Both the position numbers and the translations under genes were made by a program. From assembly GCA_937929805.1 (NCBI GenBank), contig CALFUT010000048.1:27115-91114 (forward strand): 64,000 bases of DNA, in the 5' to 3' direction. This document shows positions 53,941-63,609 of this stretch, piece by piece. Below the pieces are notes generated by a model, which was not told where the DNA came from, ran no database searches, and was given only the letters and a program-made list of their open reading frames with translations. The number at the start of each line of letters is the position of its first letter. Within the stretch, counting starts at the first letter, position 1. The stretch comes from an uncultured Pirellulaceae bacterium. GTDB taxonomy: Bacteria; Planctomycetota; Planctomycetia; Pirellulales; Pirellulaceae.

Positions 53941-55503
53941 ATGTCTGAACCTCGAAACATCAAAATCTTCGACACTACCTTGCGCGACGGCGAGCAATCG
54001 CCCGGAGCAAGCATGAATCTTCGCGAGAAAATGGAGATTGCGCAGGCGTTGGTCGACATGGGAGTTGACGTGATTGAGGCTGGGTTCCCAATCGCCTCGC
54101 CGGGGGATTTTGAAGCGGTCCGGGAGATTGCCACCCAAATCCGGGGTGCTGAAATCTGTGGGTTGGCCCGGTCACACGAAAAGGATATCACTCGTGCGTG
54201 GGAAGCCCTAAAGCATTCGCCGGATCCTCGGATTCATGTGTTCTTGGCAACCAGCGCGATTCATCGCGAGTTCAAACTTAAGATGGACCCGGATGAAATT
54301 GTTCGACGGGCTGTCGAGGGTGTGACGTTAGCAAAAAGTTTCTGCGACAACATCGAGTTTTCACCCGAAGATGCGGCACGAACGGAGATCGATTTCCTAT
54401 GCCGAGTGGTTGAAGCTGTCATCGATGCTGGTGCGACGACCGTGAACATTCCGGACACCGTTGGATACGCCACCCCTGACCATATGAAAAGCTGTATCAG
54501 CCAGTTGATGAACCGAGTGCCCAACATTGACAAGGCGGTGATCAGCGTCCATTGTCATGATGATCTCGGAATGGCCGTCGCGAACAGTTTGGCGGCCGTC
54601 GAAGCAGGTGCGGGACAGATTGAATGCACGATCAACGGAATCGGCGAGCGAGCCGGTAACTGCTCTTTGGAAGAAGTCGTTATGGCGATGCGAACTCGCA
54701 ACGACTACTACCAATGTGAAACTAAGATTGATGCGACTCGCTTGGTTCCCGCGAGTCGGCTTGTCTCGGCGATCACCGGTTTGCAGGTTCAACGCAACAA
54801 AGCAATCGTCGGTCGCAACGCGTTTGCTCACGAATCAGGGATCCATCAAGATGGGATGCTGAAGGAACCTACGACTTACGAAATCATGCGCCCCGAGGAC
54901 GTTGGTTTTGCCAGCACCGATTTAGTGTTGGGCAAACACAGCGGCCGCGCGGCGTTGGCCGACAAGGCAAAGCAGTTAGGTTTCAATCTGACGGGCGATC
55001 AGTTGCAGAGCGTGTTCGAAGAATTCAAAGTTCTGGCGGACCGCAAAAAAGACATTTTTGATGGTGATATTCGAGCGTTGATCCAACATCGAGTCGTTGG
55101 CAAGGTTGAGGAGCAGTGGTCGTTGGTGACTTACCAATTGGATCTACCCTACCAGAAGACGCCCACGATCTGTTTGACTTTGAAAAAGGGAGAACAAGAT
55201 CATTCAGTGACCGTCTCGGATGGAACCGGCCCTATCGATGCGGCTTTTCTAGCGGTGACGGAAATCACGGGCCTTAATTTAGAGTGTAAAGAGTATCAGG
55301 TACGCAGTTCTTCCTTAGGGCGAGACGCGCAGGGACAAGTGACGGTGCAGGTAGAGTACGAAGGGGAAACGCATCGTGGCCAAGCGGTTTCGATGGATTG
55401 CATTGAGGCATCGATTAAGGCAATTCTTAACTCAGTCAACCGAATCCTTGACGCTCAGCAGCAGCCGCAAGGCGAAGTGGTCGACGTGAAGTCGTCAGTT
55501 TGA
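53941..55503 (+). CDS. leuA: 2-isopropylmalate synthase
   Basis: Condenses acetyl-CoA with 2-oxoisovalerate, the first step of leucine synthesis. Catalytic signature DTTLRDGEQSPGASM at the N-terminus and metal-binding HCHDDLGMAVANS and GIGERAGNCSLEE. The C-terminal third is the regulatory leucine-binding domain, present in full (520 residues, family norm). Stand-alone gene with its own terminator; the rest of the leucine genes are not in this window. Confidence 0.96.
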   Translation: MSEPRNIKIFDTTLRDGEQSPGASMNLREKMEIAQALVDMGVDVIEAGFPIASPGDFEAVREIATQIRGAEICGLARSHEKDITRAWEALKHSPDPRIHVFLATSAIHREFKLKMDPDEIVRRAVEGVTLAKSFCDNIEFSPEDAARTEIDFLCRVVEAVIDAGATTVNIPDTVGYATPDHMKSCISQLMNRVPNIDKAVISVHCHDDLGMAVANSLAAVEAGAGQIECTINGIGERAGNCSLEEVVMAMRTRNDYYQCETKIDATRLVPASRLVSAITGLQVQRNKAIVGRNAFAHESGIHQDGMLKEPTTYEIMRPEDVGFASTDLVLGKHSGRAALADKAKQLGFNLTGDQLQSVFEEFKVLADRKKDIFDGDIRALIQHRVVGKVEEQWSLVTYQLDLPYQKTPTICLTLKKGEQDHSVTVSDGTGPIDAAFLAVTEITGLNLECKEYQVRSSSLGRDAQGQVTVQVEYEGETHRGQAVSMDCIEASIKAILNSVNRILDAQQQPQGEVVDVKSSV

Positions 55504-55529
55504 GAAGTTCCGCGTATCATGAAAGTACG

Positions 55530-55563
55530 AAAGCGACGGCAGGAATCATCCTGCCGTCGCTTT
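55530..55563. terminator. Bidirectional terminator after leuA
   Basis: AAAGCGACGGCAGGA (55530-55544), loop ATCA, TCCTGCCGTCGCTTT (55549-55563), followed by more T. It serves leuA and the convergent export lipoprotein gene. Confidence 0.9.
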
Positions 55564-55603
55564 GTTTTTCGGTCGAGTTCACAGAAGCCCTGCCGGGCGA
55601 ACT

Positions 55604-56932
55604 CTATCTGAACAAGTCTCGGATTCCGAAGGTGAAGAAGACTCCGGAGGCGAAGTTGATGATCTCCTCCTGCGGCTTGAATCTTAAGATCAACGTGTCA
55701 CCCGACTTCACCAGCATTCGTTGTCTCGGGTCATTGATCGTATCGTTCAGGTCGATCCGAATGGCCAGTTGGCGGTTGCCGGGAATTCTTCGCAACACGA
55801 TCAGTTCGGTCGGGGGAACTCGCTGTGCTGCTCCACCGATTAGGCCGGTCTGTTGGTTTGTTCCAATGCCGGCACCAGCCAGTGATACCGCAGCTAGAAC
55901 ATCAAGATCGTAGTCACGAGGCAGCACTCGCTCGCCACCGCCCAGCAAACCACCGGTGTAGTAGACTTCACTTTCACGACTGTCAACGTAAATGATATCG
56001 CCGTCTCGCAGGATGATATCTTCTTCTCGAAGATCAGGAACAACGCCCGGGTTTAAACGCATTGGGATTTGAATCGCATTCGTCGCGTCGGTAACCGCTG
56101 GGATGACTCCGTAAGGAAATTGGTCTGGACGATTGGAGCGGTAGAATTCGGAAAGCTGCTCGTCTCGACGAGCAATGTCCACGCGACTACCGCGAAGAAT
56201 TCTGATTTCGTTTTTGGCGTTTACACCAGGCAAACCGCCGGTTCGGGTCAATGAGTTCAGAACGTCGTTTTGATACGCGGGAAGTTGAAGGACGAATCCA
56301 CGACTACTTTGGTCGCCGCGATCGGATACCACACCGCCTCGTTGCTGTCCTTGGAACTGCAAACCTTGTGCGGCCCGCGAGTTATCCTGACGAACCACAA
56401 ATACACGATAGGTACGTTCTCGAAGCAGCGTAACGATGATTCGGCTATCTTCTTTGAGGATCGGTTGTTCACCGCCGCGATACGCACGAGTGATCAAGGC
56501 TTCTGCCTGCTGAATCGTCAGACCTCGCAATGGAATTGGCTTGACCAATGGCAGGGAAGCCGTGCCGTCTTCTCGGACAGGCACAGGAAATCCAATGGCA
56601 GGTGGCAAGTCACTGTTCGGGTCGGGTAGCTGCACGGGCGGAGCTTCATCGAAGTTGCCTAAGACGCCCTCGATAAACACACCCAAAACATCGTCTGAGT
56701 CCAAAGTGTAAAACTCTGGTTTGGTCTGACGCAGTCGAGCGACATCAATTGGAACCTTGTTTGCCTGAGGTTCTGCCAAAAACTGGGCCGGCACTCGATT
56801 GGCAGGGATCGTTTCAATCGGATTGAACAATGCCGTGCATCCGGTCATCGACAGGCTTGCTAAGATCGCTATTGCTGTGATCGTGCGACTGATGCCGATC
56901 CGAGCCTGTTTGTTAGTGGTTGATGATGACAT
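55604..56932 (-). CDS. Wza-like polysaccharide export lipoprotein
   Basis: The start at 56932 gives a lipoprotein signal ending LSMTGC. A polysaccharide biosynthesis/export domain follows (FYTLDSDDVLGVFIEGVLG), and then two SLBB-like repeats (LVKPIPLRGLTIQQAEALI, then YDLDVLAAVSLAG). A short C-terminal hydrophobic helix, IINFASGVFFTFGIR, may be the membrane-spanning ring. Wza-type proteins form the outer-membrane channel for exopolysaccharide. No Wzc or polymerase genes are adjacent; only another lipoprotein gene is upstream on the strand. Confidence 0.87.
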   Translation of the reverse strand: MSSSTTNKQARIGISRTITAIAILASLSMTGCTALFNPIETIPANRVPAQFLAEPQANKVPIDVARLRQTKPEFYTLDSDDVLGVFIEGVLGNFDEAPPVQLPDPNSDLPPAIGFPVPVREDGTASLPLVKPIPLRGLTIQQAEALITRAYRGGEQPILKEDSRIIVTLLRERTYRVFVVRQDNSRAAQGLQFQGQQRGGVVSDRGDQSSRGFVLQLPAYQNDVLNSLTRTGGLPGVNAKNEIRILRGSRVDIARRDEQLSEFYRSNRPDQFPYGVIPAVTDATNAIQIPMRLNPGVVPDLREEDIILRDGDIIYVDSRESEVYYTGGLLGGGERVLPRDYDLDVLAAVSLAGAGIGTNQQTGLIGGAAQRVPPTELIVLRRIPGNRQLAIRIDLNDTINDPRQRMLVKSGDTLILRFKPQEEIINFASGVFFTFGIRDLFR

Positions 56933-57017
56933 AGTAGGAAAACTCCCCCTGAAGTTCAGCAAGCGTTGAATGCCGAGTGTTTATGACGGGTGTGCTAGTG
57001 TAAAAGCGATGGTGATC

Positions 57018-57956
57018 TCAGCGGATGTATTGATTCGAAATCACCGAACCGTTTGCTTGACGAGGCATCGGCAGAGGTTTCGGTGACCCATCCGAAGGAC
57101 GAGCCGAAGCCGTTTGAACCGGTTGCTGGTTCCGAACCGATGGAGCCTTCACGATCGGAGGCAATGCAGGTCGGACCTCTTCAAATGCCGAAGTGTTAGG
57201 AACGAGCGACTCCATTACACTGACCGCGTTAGCATAGGCTTGACTGTTGGACGGTGCGGGCCCTGATAACGAGAGTTGAGTTGCAGTGGTTGTGGCAAGT
57301 GAAGGATCGGACGCTTGCGTTACCTCAGGAGCTGGTGGAGCCTCGCGACTCACCCCCATCGACGTGTTAGAAGAATCCAAGCTGCCTTTTGGTTTCACGA
57401 TGGGAACATCGCCCGGCAGCATGTGTTTTGCATTGTCTTGCGTGACCGCGGAGTTAATCATCTTCGAGATGAACATGTCCTTGTAGTCACCGGTTTTGTC
57501 CTGCTTGGCTGCGGCAACGCCAGAAGGATAGCCCTCGAACCAAGTGTTGACGCACTTGGCACCCTCGGCCGACTGATATTCCAATCCACGATATTCCGGT
57601 GGTGGCAACGCGGGAACGTATCCATCTCCTCCGTTGCAAACGTCCATGTATCCTGCACAGAAGCCGTCGCGATAGTGGTTGGAGAATGGACGATCGCAGT
57701 TTCCGTATCGCAAATTGTACGCTCGGCGAGACCAGACCGCGTCTCGGTACTCGACCAAAAGGTTGTTGTTTAGTTCATTTGCAAGATTTCGGAAGCTAGA
57801 GCTGCAACCTGATTGAGCCAGCGAGACGGCTGCTAATGCCGAAAGCCCCAACGGGATAGCGTTCCGCTGCAACCGACGGTTAATCGATTTTAGGATACGA
57901 GCGAAAGACTCGTGAAAGTTCTGGTTGGCGTGAGACGTGTCGTTCGTATTCAACAT
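57018..57956 (-). CDS. Planctomycete-type lipoprotein of unknown function
   Basis: Start at 57956 is supported by GGGGAA shortly upstream. The hydrophobic signal ends with LAQSGC, a degenerate lipobox. The conserved core has a string of aromatic and Gly residues: HYRDGFCAGYMDVCNGGDG, then PPPEYRGLEYQS and VNTWFEGYPSGVAAA, a pattern I associate with small planctomycete surface proteins. The C-terminal third is Pro/Ser/Thr-rich. It precedes the Wza-like gene in transcription by about 85 bases, so both may act in export of an envelope polymer. Confidence 0.7.
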   Translation of the reverse strand: MLNTNDTSHANQNFHESFARILKSINRRLQRNAIPLGLSALAAVSLAQSGCSSSFRNLANELNNNLLVEYRDAVWSRRAYNLRYGNCDRPFSNHYRDGFCAGYMDVCNGGDGYVPALPPPEYRGLEYQSAEGAKCVNTWFEGYPSGVAAAKQDKTGDYKDMFISKMINSAVTQDNAKHMLPGDVPIVKPKGSLDSSNTSMGVSREAPPAPEVTQASDPSLATTTATQLSLSGPAPSNSQAYANAVSVMESLVPNTSAFEEVRPALPPIVKAPSVRNQQPVQTASARPSDGSPKPLPMPRQANGSVISNQYIR

Positions 57957-58274
57957 GGTTTCCCCTAAGCGAGTGCCCTTGTGGCAGGACAGATTGGAGC
58001 AATGCAGACGCATCGAGCGCCTAATCACCTCACCCAGTAGATCGCCATGTAAGCTATGCCGAATTTAACGAAGATTGCAGTTATCCCTATTTTCGCAAAA
58101 ATAGGCATTGCAACGCTGGTTCCGGAAATTCCAATTTCAACGCCGATATCTGGCGTTTGCATGGGCAGCCCCAGAAGCTGAGGAAGTTGACCCAATGAGA
58201 AGGGTGCAAGCGATGCATGCAAGCGTAACTTGCCTGCAAGAGCGTGCAATTGGCATCCAATGATCGCCGATGGC
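57957..58274. other. Gap between the lipoprotein gene and lolD
   Basis: Holds the palindrome CCTATTTT-CGCA-AAAATAGG (58086-58105), a possible operator or weak terminator, and G/C-rich TGCATGCA-type short repeats near 58205-58255. A 74-residue minus frame across it looks spurious. Confidence 0.4.
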
Positions 58275-59063
58275 TCAGTCAGCCACCACGCCGTTGACCA
58301 GATGGATCACATTGTCAGCTTTGTTAGCCAACTCGCTATCGTGAGTCACCATCAGTAGCGTCAGGTTTTCTTGTTCGCGAAGGCGATGCAGAGTTTCCAT
58401 GACCTCAGCGCCGTTTTCAGCGTCCAAGTTTCCAGTTGGTTCGTCGGCCAGCAGAATGGAGGGGTTGGAAATCAGCGATCGAGCAATCGCGGTACGCTGC
58501 ATTTCGCCACCCGAAAGTTCACTGGGTTTATGAGTCAACCGGTGCGTGAGGCCAACTAACTCTAACAGTTCAGTCGCCCGTTGGGTGTACTGTTTCTTGT
58601 TTCGCAGATACTTGAAAAAGCCATCTTGAACCATGCGAGGAACCAGCACGTTCTCCAACGTCGTTAACTCGGGCAGCAGGTGATAAAATTGGAATATCAA
58701 TCCGAATTCAGTGTTGCGCAGCTTCTCAAGTTGTTTGGACGGCAAGTGATCGATTCGCTGGTCGCGATAGTTGATCTCGCCCGCGTCGGGAGCGTCCAAA
58801 GTGCCCATCAAATGCAGTAGCGTGCTTTTTCCCGATCCACTCTGACCGACGATCGCAGTAAAACTTCCCTCGTCGACCGATAGATCGACGCCTTTAAGCA
58901 CAGGAACTTCCAACTTTCCTTTGCGATAACTTTTGTACAAGCCTGCAACCGACATAGCCGTCGGTCTAGCGACTTTTAGCTTCATTGAGCTACCACTCGC
59001 CCGGCGCGATGCTGCGGACCGAGTCCTGTTCACGCTTGAAGTCGTTGCTGAGAGATTGCTCAT
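58275..59063 (-). CDS. lolD: LolD-like ABC ATPase
   Basis: Walker A VGQSGSGKSTLLH, signature LSGGEMQRTAIARSL, Walker B ILLADEPTGNLD and switch His in VTHDSELA. This matches the MacB/LolD group. It carries an N-terminal extension of about 35 residues (Ser/Arg/Ala-rich). The permease gene lies immediately before it in transcription (59143), 79 bases apart. LolCDE moves lipoproteins from the inner membrane towards the outer membrane. Confidence 0.9.
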   Translation of the reverse strand: MSNLSATTSSVNRTRSAASRRASGSSMKLKVARPTAMSVAGLYKSYRKGKLEVPVLKGVDLSVDEGSFTAIVGQSGSGKSTLLHLMGTLDAPDAGEINYRDQRIDHLPSKQLEKLRNTEFGLIFQFYHLLPELTTLENVLVPRMVQDGFFKYLRNKKQYTQRATELLELVGLTHRLTHKPSELSGGEMQRTAIARSLISNPSILLADEPTGNLDAENGAEVMETLHRLREQENLTLLMVTHDSELANKADNVIHLVNGVVAD

Positions 59064-59142
59064 GATTCGGTTGTTTCAAGTTCGATTGGATTCAAGCGAT
59101 TTTGTTTTGCGTGGTTCGGGCCTGCCGAATACACCATGGAGT

Positions 59143-60870
59143 CTACTCGTACCGCAGCGCTTCCACGGGATGCAGTCGGGCGGCACGAAGTGCAGGCAAT
59201 ACGCTTGCCAAGACGGCGATCCCAATGGCTCCGATGGCAACCAAAACGACCATCAAAGGATTGACGATGGTGGGAATTTCGGAAAAGTAGTAGATCGTAG
59301 GATCAAAAACTTCCTGACCGGTCACGTAAGCGACAAGATCTGCGATTTGGTTGATGTAGCGAATAAACAACAGCCCAAGCAAGATCCCGGCACCAGTGCC
59401 CACCGTTCCCAACGACATTCCGTAGCCCAAGAAGATGGACATGACGCCGCGGCTTGGGGCTCCCAGCGCTTTCAGGATTCCAATGTCTCGAGTCTTCTCA
59501 ACGACGATCATGAAGAAGGTCGCCAGAATGCCGAAGCCGGCAACTGCAATGATTAAGAACAGCAAAATATTTAGGATCGTCAGCTCCATGCTTACGGCGC
59601 TCAGCAGCGGACGTTGCGTGTCCTGCCAAGTATGAATGTCGTACGGATACTGCGACGGCGGGAATCGTGCAATCAGTTTGTCACGAGCGGCATCCAGATC
59701 GGCTCCCTCTTTTAGCTTGATCTGAATCGTCGAAACGGTTCCATCCCCAGTCAGCGGATCGATCATGCCTCGCATGTCCTGCAATGCCGACAATGGCATA
59801 AATGCGAACGTCGAATCGTATTCGTGCATGTTGGACGAGTAGAAATCGACGACCGTGCAGTTGTCACTGACCGGTTGAGCCCTCGATCCGACACTTGGAA
59901 ACATGATTTGAACGTCGTCACCCGGGCGAACCATGTACAGGTCGACGATTTCTCCGTCATCGTTGGTGGTTTTTCGTTGCGAGATCGCCTGCCCAAGAAT
60001 GATACCGGTGTATTGATCTTTGGCTGCGTCAAACATGTCTTCCGGCGCCACCTGCTTACGCAAATTTGCGTGCGGATCAAAGGGCGAAACCTTTTGCGTT
60101 TTGCCTTCGTTGCTTAAGTTCGACGCGTTGGGAATCGTGGCCGCTTGATGCACGGTCGAGTCGCTTTTTGCTGAGGCATCCTCGGCGATCGCCTGACTGT
60201 GCTGCGGCACTCTCGCAGGCAGCGGTCGGAGCTGAACTTTTCGTTCTCCGTCAGGTCCGTTGACTTTGATCTTTGCGCCATTTGGATCGGATTCTTCTAG
60301 GTAGGCTGCGGCAGCAACTTCGTAGGCGTTTTGATGCTGTTGCATCAGTTCAGCCAATTGCTTTTTGTTTTCAGCAACCTCGCGGCGATAATCCCAGCCG
60401 GACGGTTGGTACTTCGATTCGTATCCCTTTTCTTCCAGTTCAAAGCTGAATCGCTCGCGTTTGAGTTCGTTGGTCAGATAGGGTTCGAAATCAGTGACTT
60501 TTCCAAACGTTTCGTCGTCGATCCCCATCAGCATCACTTGCTGAGTCCATTGCCGGCCGTGAAATTCGAACGAAAGCAAGGCCGGATTTCTCACCACGCA
60601 AGTGAGTTCCTCGACATCGTCGCCCAGCAATTCACGAATCACCGCGACATGTTCTTTGGGGTAGGTGATCTCACCCAGCAGCGGTGCGGCTACTTCGACA
60701 TCGGAAAGAATTCCGTGCAAGCGACTTTGCATTTGGTCGACAAAGCCGGCCATCACGCTGTTGACCACGATCAACGTCGCCACTCCCAGAGTCACGCTGA
60801 CAATCGAAGCCAGCGCGATGAAGCGGGTTTTTAGGTAACGCCACGATAGCAGCAGTTTGTACATCGCCAA
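59143..60870 (-). CDS. LolC/E-like ABC permease with an enlarged periplasmic domain
   Basis: N-terminal helix (about 17-42, ASIVSVTLGVATLIVVNSVM), a long extracytoplasmic domain, then the FtsX-type cluster: LNILLFLIIAVAGFGILATF, the coupling segment EKTRDIGILKALGA, and two further helices ending ALRAARLHPVEALRYE. 575 residues versus roughly 400 for LolC/LolE. The extra length is a Lys/Glu- and Ser/Ala-rich insert (about 130-290) inside the periplasmic domain. Operon with lolD. A single permease gene implies a homodimer. Confidence 0.88.
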   Translation of the reverse strand: MAMYKLLLSWRYLKTRFIALASIVSVTLGVATLIVVNSVMAGFVDQMQSRLHGILSDVEVAAPLLGEITYPKEHVAVIRELLGDDVEELTCVVRNPALLSFEFHGRQWTQQVMLMGIDDETFGKVTDFEPYLTNELKRERFSFELEEKGYESKYQPSGWDYRREVAENKKQLAELMQQHQNAYEVAAAAYLEESDPNGAKIKVNGPDGERKVQLRPLPARVPQHSQAIAEDASAKSDSTVHQAATIPNASNLSNEGKTQKVSPFDPHANLRKQVAPEDMFDAAKDQYTGIILGQAISQRKTTNDDGEIVDLYMVRPGDDVQIMFPSVGSRAQPVSDNCTVVDFYSSNMHEYDSTFAFMPLSALQDMRGMIDPLTGDGTVSTIQIKLKEGADLDAARDKLIARFPPSQYPYDIHTWQDTQRPLLSAVSMELTILNILLFLIIAVAGFGILATFFMIVVEKTRDIGILKALGAPSRGVMSIFLGYGMSLGTVGTGAGILLGLLFIRYINQIADLVAYVTGQEVFDPTIYYFSEIPTIVNPLMVVLVAIGAIGIAVLASVLPALRAARLHPVEALRYE

Positions 60871-60892
60871 TCCTTTGGTGATCTAATCAAAA

Positions 60893-60992
60893 TACAAGCC
60901 CGACGCGCAAGCGAGTGAGCCAGTTCTAGTCTGTAATCGAAAGTAGCTTTTGAACGCACCAAATGTACACTCGCTGGCGCTTCGGGCTTGTA
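60893..60992. repeat. Large imperfect palindrome (dispersed planctomycete repeat)
   Basis: The 25-base left arm (60893-60917) and right arm (60968-60992) are inverted copies with 23 of 25 matches, spaced by 50 bases. The arm reads TACAAGCCCGAAGCGCCAGC followed by GAGTG in consensus. I recall this motif as frequent in Pirellulaceae genomes. It lies between lolC/E and lysS and could act as a bidirectional terminator or REP-like element. Confidence 0.8.
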
Positions 60993-61011
60993 CTAAGTCA
61001 AGCTTGTATTT

Positions 61012-62580
61012 TTACGCTTCGTGTCGCAGCAGTGGGAACAAAATGATGTCACGAATCGATTGCGAGTTCGTCAGAAGCATCACCAAGCGGTCGATGCCAA
61101 TGCCAAGTCCTCCCGCGGGAGGCATTCCGTTTCGCAATGCCGTGACAAAATCATGGTCCATTTTCGCCATCGAGTCCTCGTCAGATAGTCCTTCCAACTG
61201 GGTCTCGAACAGCTTCTGCTGCAAATCTGGGTCGTTGAGTTCCGTGTAAGCGTTTGCCAGTTCCATCCCGTTGATGAACAGCTCGAATCGCTCGGCCACC
61301 GAAGGATCGTCCGCTTTCCGTTTGGTCAACGGGCAAATGCTGGCCGGGTAATCCGTCACAAACACTGGCCCCACAAGCGCGTCTTCCACTTTTTCTTCAA
61401 AGACATCGCTTTTGATGACGTCCGGATGCCGACCTTCGGTGTCAAAACCCAACTTCTCCGCCAGTGCTTTTACAGCAGCCGAGTCCTGTGGGTCAACGCC
61501 GGTGTGCTCAGCGAACAGCTCGTTGTAGGTCTTTCGTTGAAATGGCGTCGAGAAATCGATTTCCGTGTCGCCGAATGGCACTTTGGTGCCAGCACCGATC
61601 GCTTGCAACGCGTTTGCTATCACAGATTCGGTCAAGTCCATCATGCTTCCGTAATCCCCGTAAGCTTGGTAGACCTCCAGCATGCTGAATTCCGGGTTGT
61701 GCCGAGGACTAATGCCTTCGTTTCGATAGACACGGCCCAGTTCGAACACTCGTTCCATTCCGCCGACCATCAGCCGTTTTAGATGCAGCTCCAGCGCGAT
61801 CCGCATGTACAGCTGCATATCAAGAGCGTTGTGATGCGTCTCGAACGGCCGCGCGGCGGCTCCACCGGCGATCGCGTGAAGGGTCGGGCCTTCGATCTCG
61901 ACAAAGCCCTGCCCCATTAGTGTTTCACGAACCGAATGAACGATCTTGCTGCGAGCAAGGAAACGATCACGAACGCCTTCATTGTACGCCAGGTCGATGT
62001 ACCGCTTTCGTTGTCTAACTTCTGGGTCCGTTAGTCCGATGTGCTTTGCCGGCGGCTGATCGAGTGCCTTGCAGAGAATGTGAATTTTATCGGCGAAGAT
62101 TGAAAGCTCGCCCGTCTGAGTCCATCGCAGCATGCCGTCGACGCCGATCGTGTCGCCAAGGTCTAAGCACTGAATCAGAGCCCAGTTGTCTTCGCCGACC
62201 TGCTTTTGTCCGACGAACAGCTGAATCCGTCCGGTCCAGTCCTCGATGTCGATGAATTGCAGCTTGCCTTTGTCACGATGCAGAATGATCCGCCCGGCAG
62301 CGCGAACCTTGGGTCCTTGCAACGAGCCCTTGCCTTGCTCTTTGGCCCAAGCTTTCAGTCCACCTTCGCCCAGCGTGCCGATTTCTGGGATTTCTAGTTC
62401 GGTTCCGTCCTCCAGCACGTAGCGAATCTCGCCGAAACGTTTTCGGATATCGCCCAGCAGATCACGGTCGTCGAACCGGTGCCCATACGGATCATGGCCC
62501 AAAGCAATGATCTGCTCCAGCTTTTTACGGCGAGCTTCTTCAGGGTTCAGTGAGTCGGGATTCGAAGTGGAGTCGGTCAT
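61012..62580 (-). CDS. lysS: Lysyl-tRNA synthetase, class II
   Basis: Charges tRNA-Lys. The N-terminal OB-fold anticodon domain (AGRIILHRDKGKLQFIDIED split near residues 85-105) is followed by class II motif 2 (FELGRVYRNEGISPRHNPEF) and motif 3 (GLGIGIDRLVMLLT). 522 residues from Met 62580; a longer frame starts at 62607. Complete and typical. Confidence 0.96.
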   Translation of the reverse strand: MTDSTSNPDSLNPEEARRKKLEQIIALGHDPYGHRFDDRDLLGDIRKRFGEIRYVLEDGTELEIPEIGTLGEGGLKAWAKEQGKGSLQGPKVRAAGRIILHRDKGKLQFIDIEDWTGRIQLFVGQKQVGEDNWALIQCLDLGDTIGVDGMLRWTQTGELSIFADKIHILCKALDQPPAKHIGLTDPEVRQRKRYIDLAYNEGVRDRFLARSKIVHSVRETLMGQGFVEIEGPTLHAIAGGAAARPFETHHNALDMQLYMRIALELHLKRLMVGGMERVFELGRVYRNEGISPRHNPEFSMLEVYQAYGDYGSMMDLTESVIANALQAIGAGTKVPFGDTEIDFSTPFQRKTYNELFAEHTGVDPQDSAAVKALAEKLGFDTEGRHPDVIKSDVFEEKVEDALVGPVFVTDYPASICPLTKRKADDPSVAERFELFINGMELANAYTELNDPDLQQKLFETQLEGLSDEDSMAKMDHDFVTALRNGMPPAGGLGIGIDRLVMLLTNSQSIRDIILFPLLRHEA

Positions 62581-62653
62581 TGGTTTAGGGCATCCGTGTC
62601 GGTTCAAAATCGGACACGTATTCTAAAGCAATGACGTTTTCGCTGACAGTCGG

Positions 62654-63505
62654 TTATCGAATCGCCACGATGTAGCAAATCCAGCAGGCGACGCTGTCGG
62701 CCGAGTCGGCTCGTTCCCATTCGCCCGAGTCTTCGCCGTCCTCGTCTTCCAGTTCCCAATAGACGTGGCTTTCGCTGAACCCGGCTTCGGCCAGCATTTC
62801 GCGGACTTCCGGGATGCTCCAAAAACGCCAGTCATATCGAAAGGCATGTTTCAGTTTGCTGCCGTCCTTGAACTTGAAACTGATCGAGAAACTCGCGTCA
62901 TGCGTGATCGGGTCGAAACTGATCTGCTTCCAGTGATAGTCGAAACCTTTCTTGCCTTTTTTGATCGTTCGTTTGTCGACCTGCCCTTCCTCAAGGCAAT
63001 CGCCGCCGCCCATCATGTCCATCACCATGATGCCCTCGGAGTTCAGGTTCGCGCGAGCCGCTTTGAAGTACTCGATGACCTCGGCACGAGTCTTGAAGAT
63101 CCAGAAGGAAAAATTTTGAGCCGCCAGTACGTCCACGCGAGGCCGATTGCGTTTGCGAACATCCTGCTCGATCAAGCGAACTCGTTTCTGCTGCGTTTTG
63201 GAAAGAGCCGCTAAGTTGTTGTCTTTGCCCCATTGGAGCGTCTCGTCACACAGGTCAACTCCGAGCGCCGTTCGCTTATTGCCTAACTTCACCCATTCAC
63301 AGCAGACGGCAAACGTGCCACAGAAATCTTCACGCAGGGTAACTGGCTTTCTGCCAAACGCTTCTTTGTACGCTTGGTCGAAAAACTCCACTTCATGTTC
63401 GGCCGATTGAACCGATTTTTGGTAGCAGAGAAACTTATCTGCTTTGTCGGCCTGTGTTTTTTTGCGAGTGCGTTTAGCGTTTTTACTACTGCTTTGTTTA
63501 CCCAT
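62654..63505 (-). CDS. Class I SAM-dependent methyltransferase
   Basis: The start at 63505 gives 283 residues with a Lys/Arg-rich N-terminus (KNAKRTRKKTQADKADK). A Rossmann-like methyltransferase follows: LREDFCGTFAVCCEWV as motif I region, ALGVDLCDETLQWG, VRLIEQDVRK and VDVLAAQNFSFWIF. A C-terminal unit has WRFWSIPEVREMLAEAGF, the family's last helix-strand. Substrate unknown. Short spacing (73 bases) to lysS may indicate co-transcription. Confidence 0.8.
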   Translation of the reverse strand: MGKQSSSKNAKRTRKKTQADKADKFLCYQKSVQSAEHEVEFFDQAYKEAFGRKPVTLREDFCGTFAVCCEWVKLGNKRTALGVDLCDETLQWGKDNNLAALSKTQQKRVRLIEQDVRKRNRPRVDVLAAQNFSFWIFKTRAEVIEYFKAARANLNSEGIMVMDMMGGGDCLEEGQVDKRTIKKGKKGFDYHWKQISFDPITHDASFSISFKFKDGSKLKHAFRYDWRFWSIPEVREMLAEAGFSESHVYWELEDEDGEDSGEWERADSADSVACWICYIVAIR

Positions 63506-63609
63506 GGTGTTTTCTGATTTGATTCGCGACGAAGTTGACGGTTGACATGATGTGAGCGATAGAGCCTTGTTCGGCGTGGCAAAACACGTTCGCAAGAGCG
63601 GTTGCAGAT

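Noticed and set aside
58025..58249. A 74-residue minus-strand frame after the lipoprotein gene
   Set aside because: It crosses short palindromes, has no ribosome site and overlaps the lipoprotein leader; composition looks non-coding.
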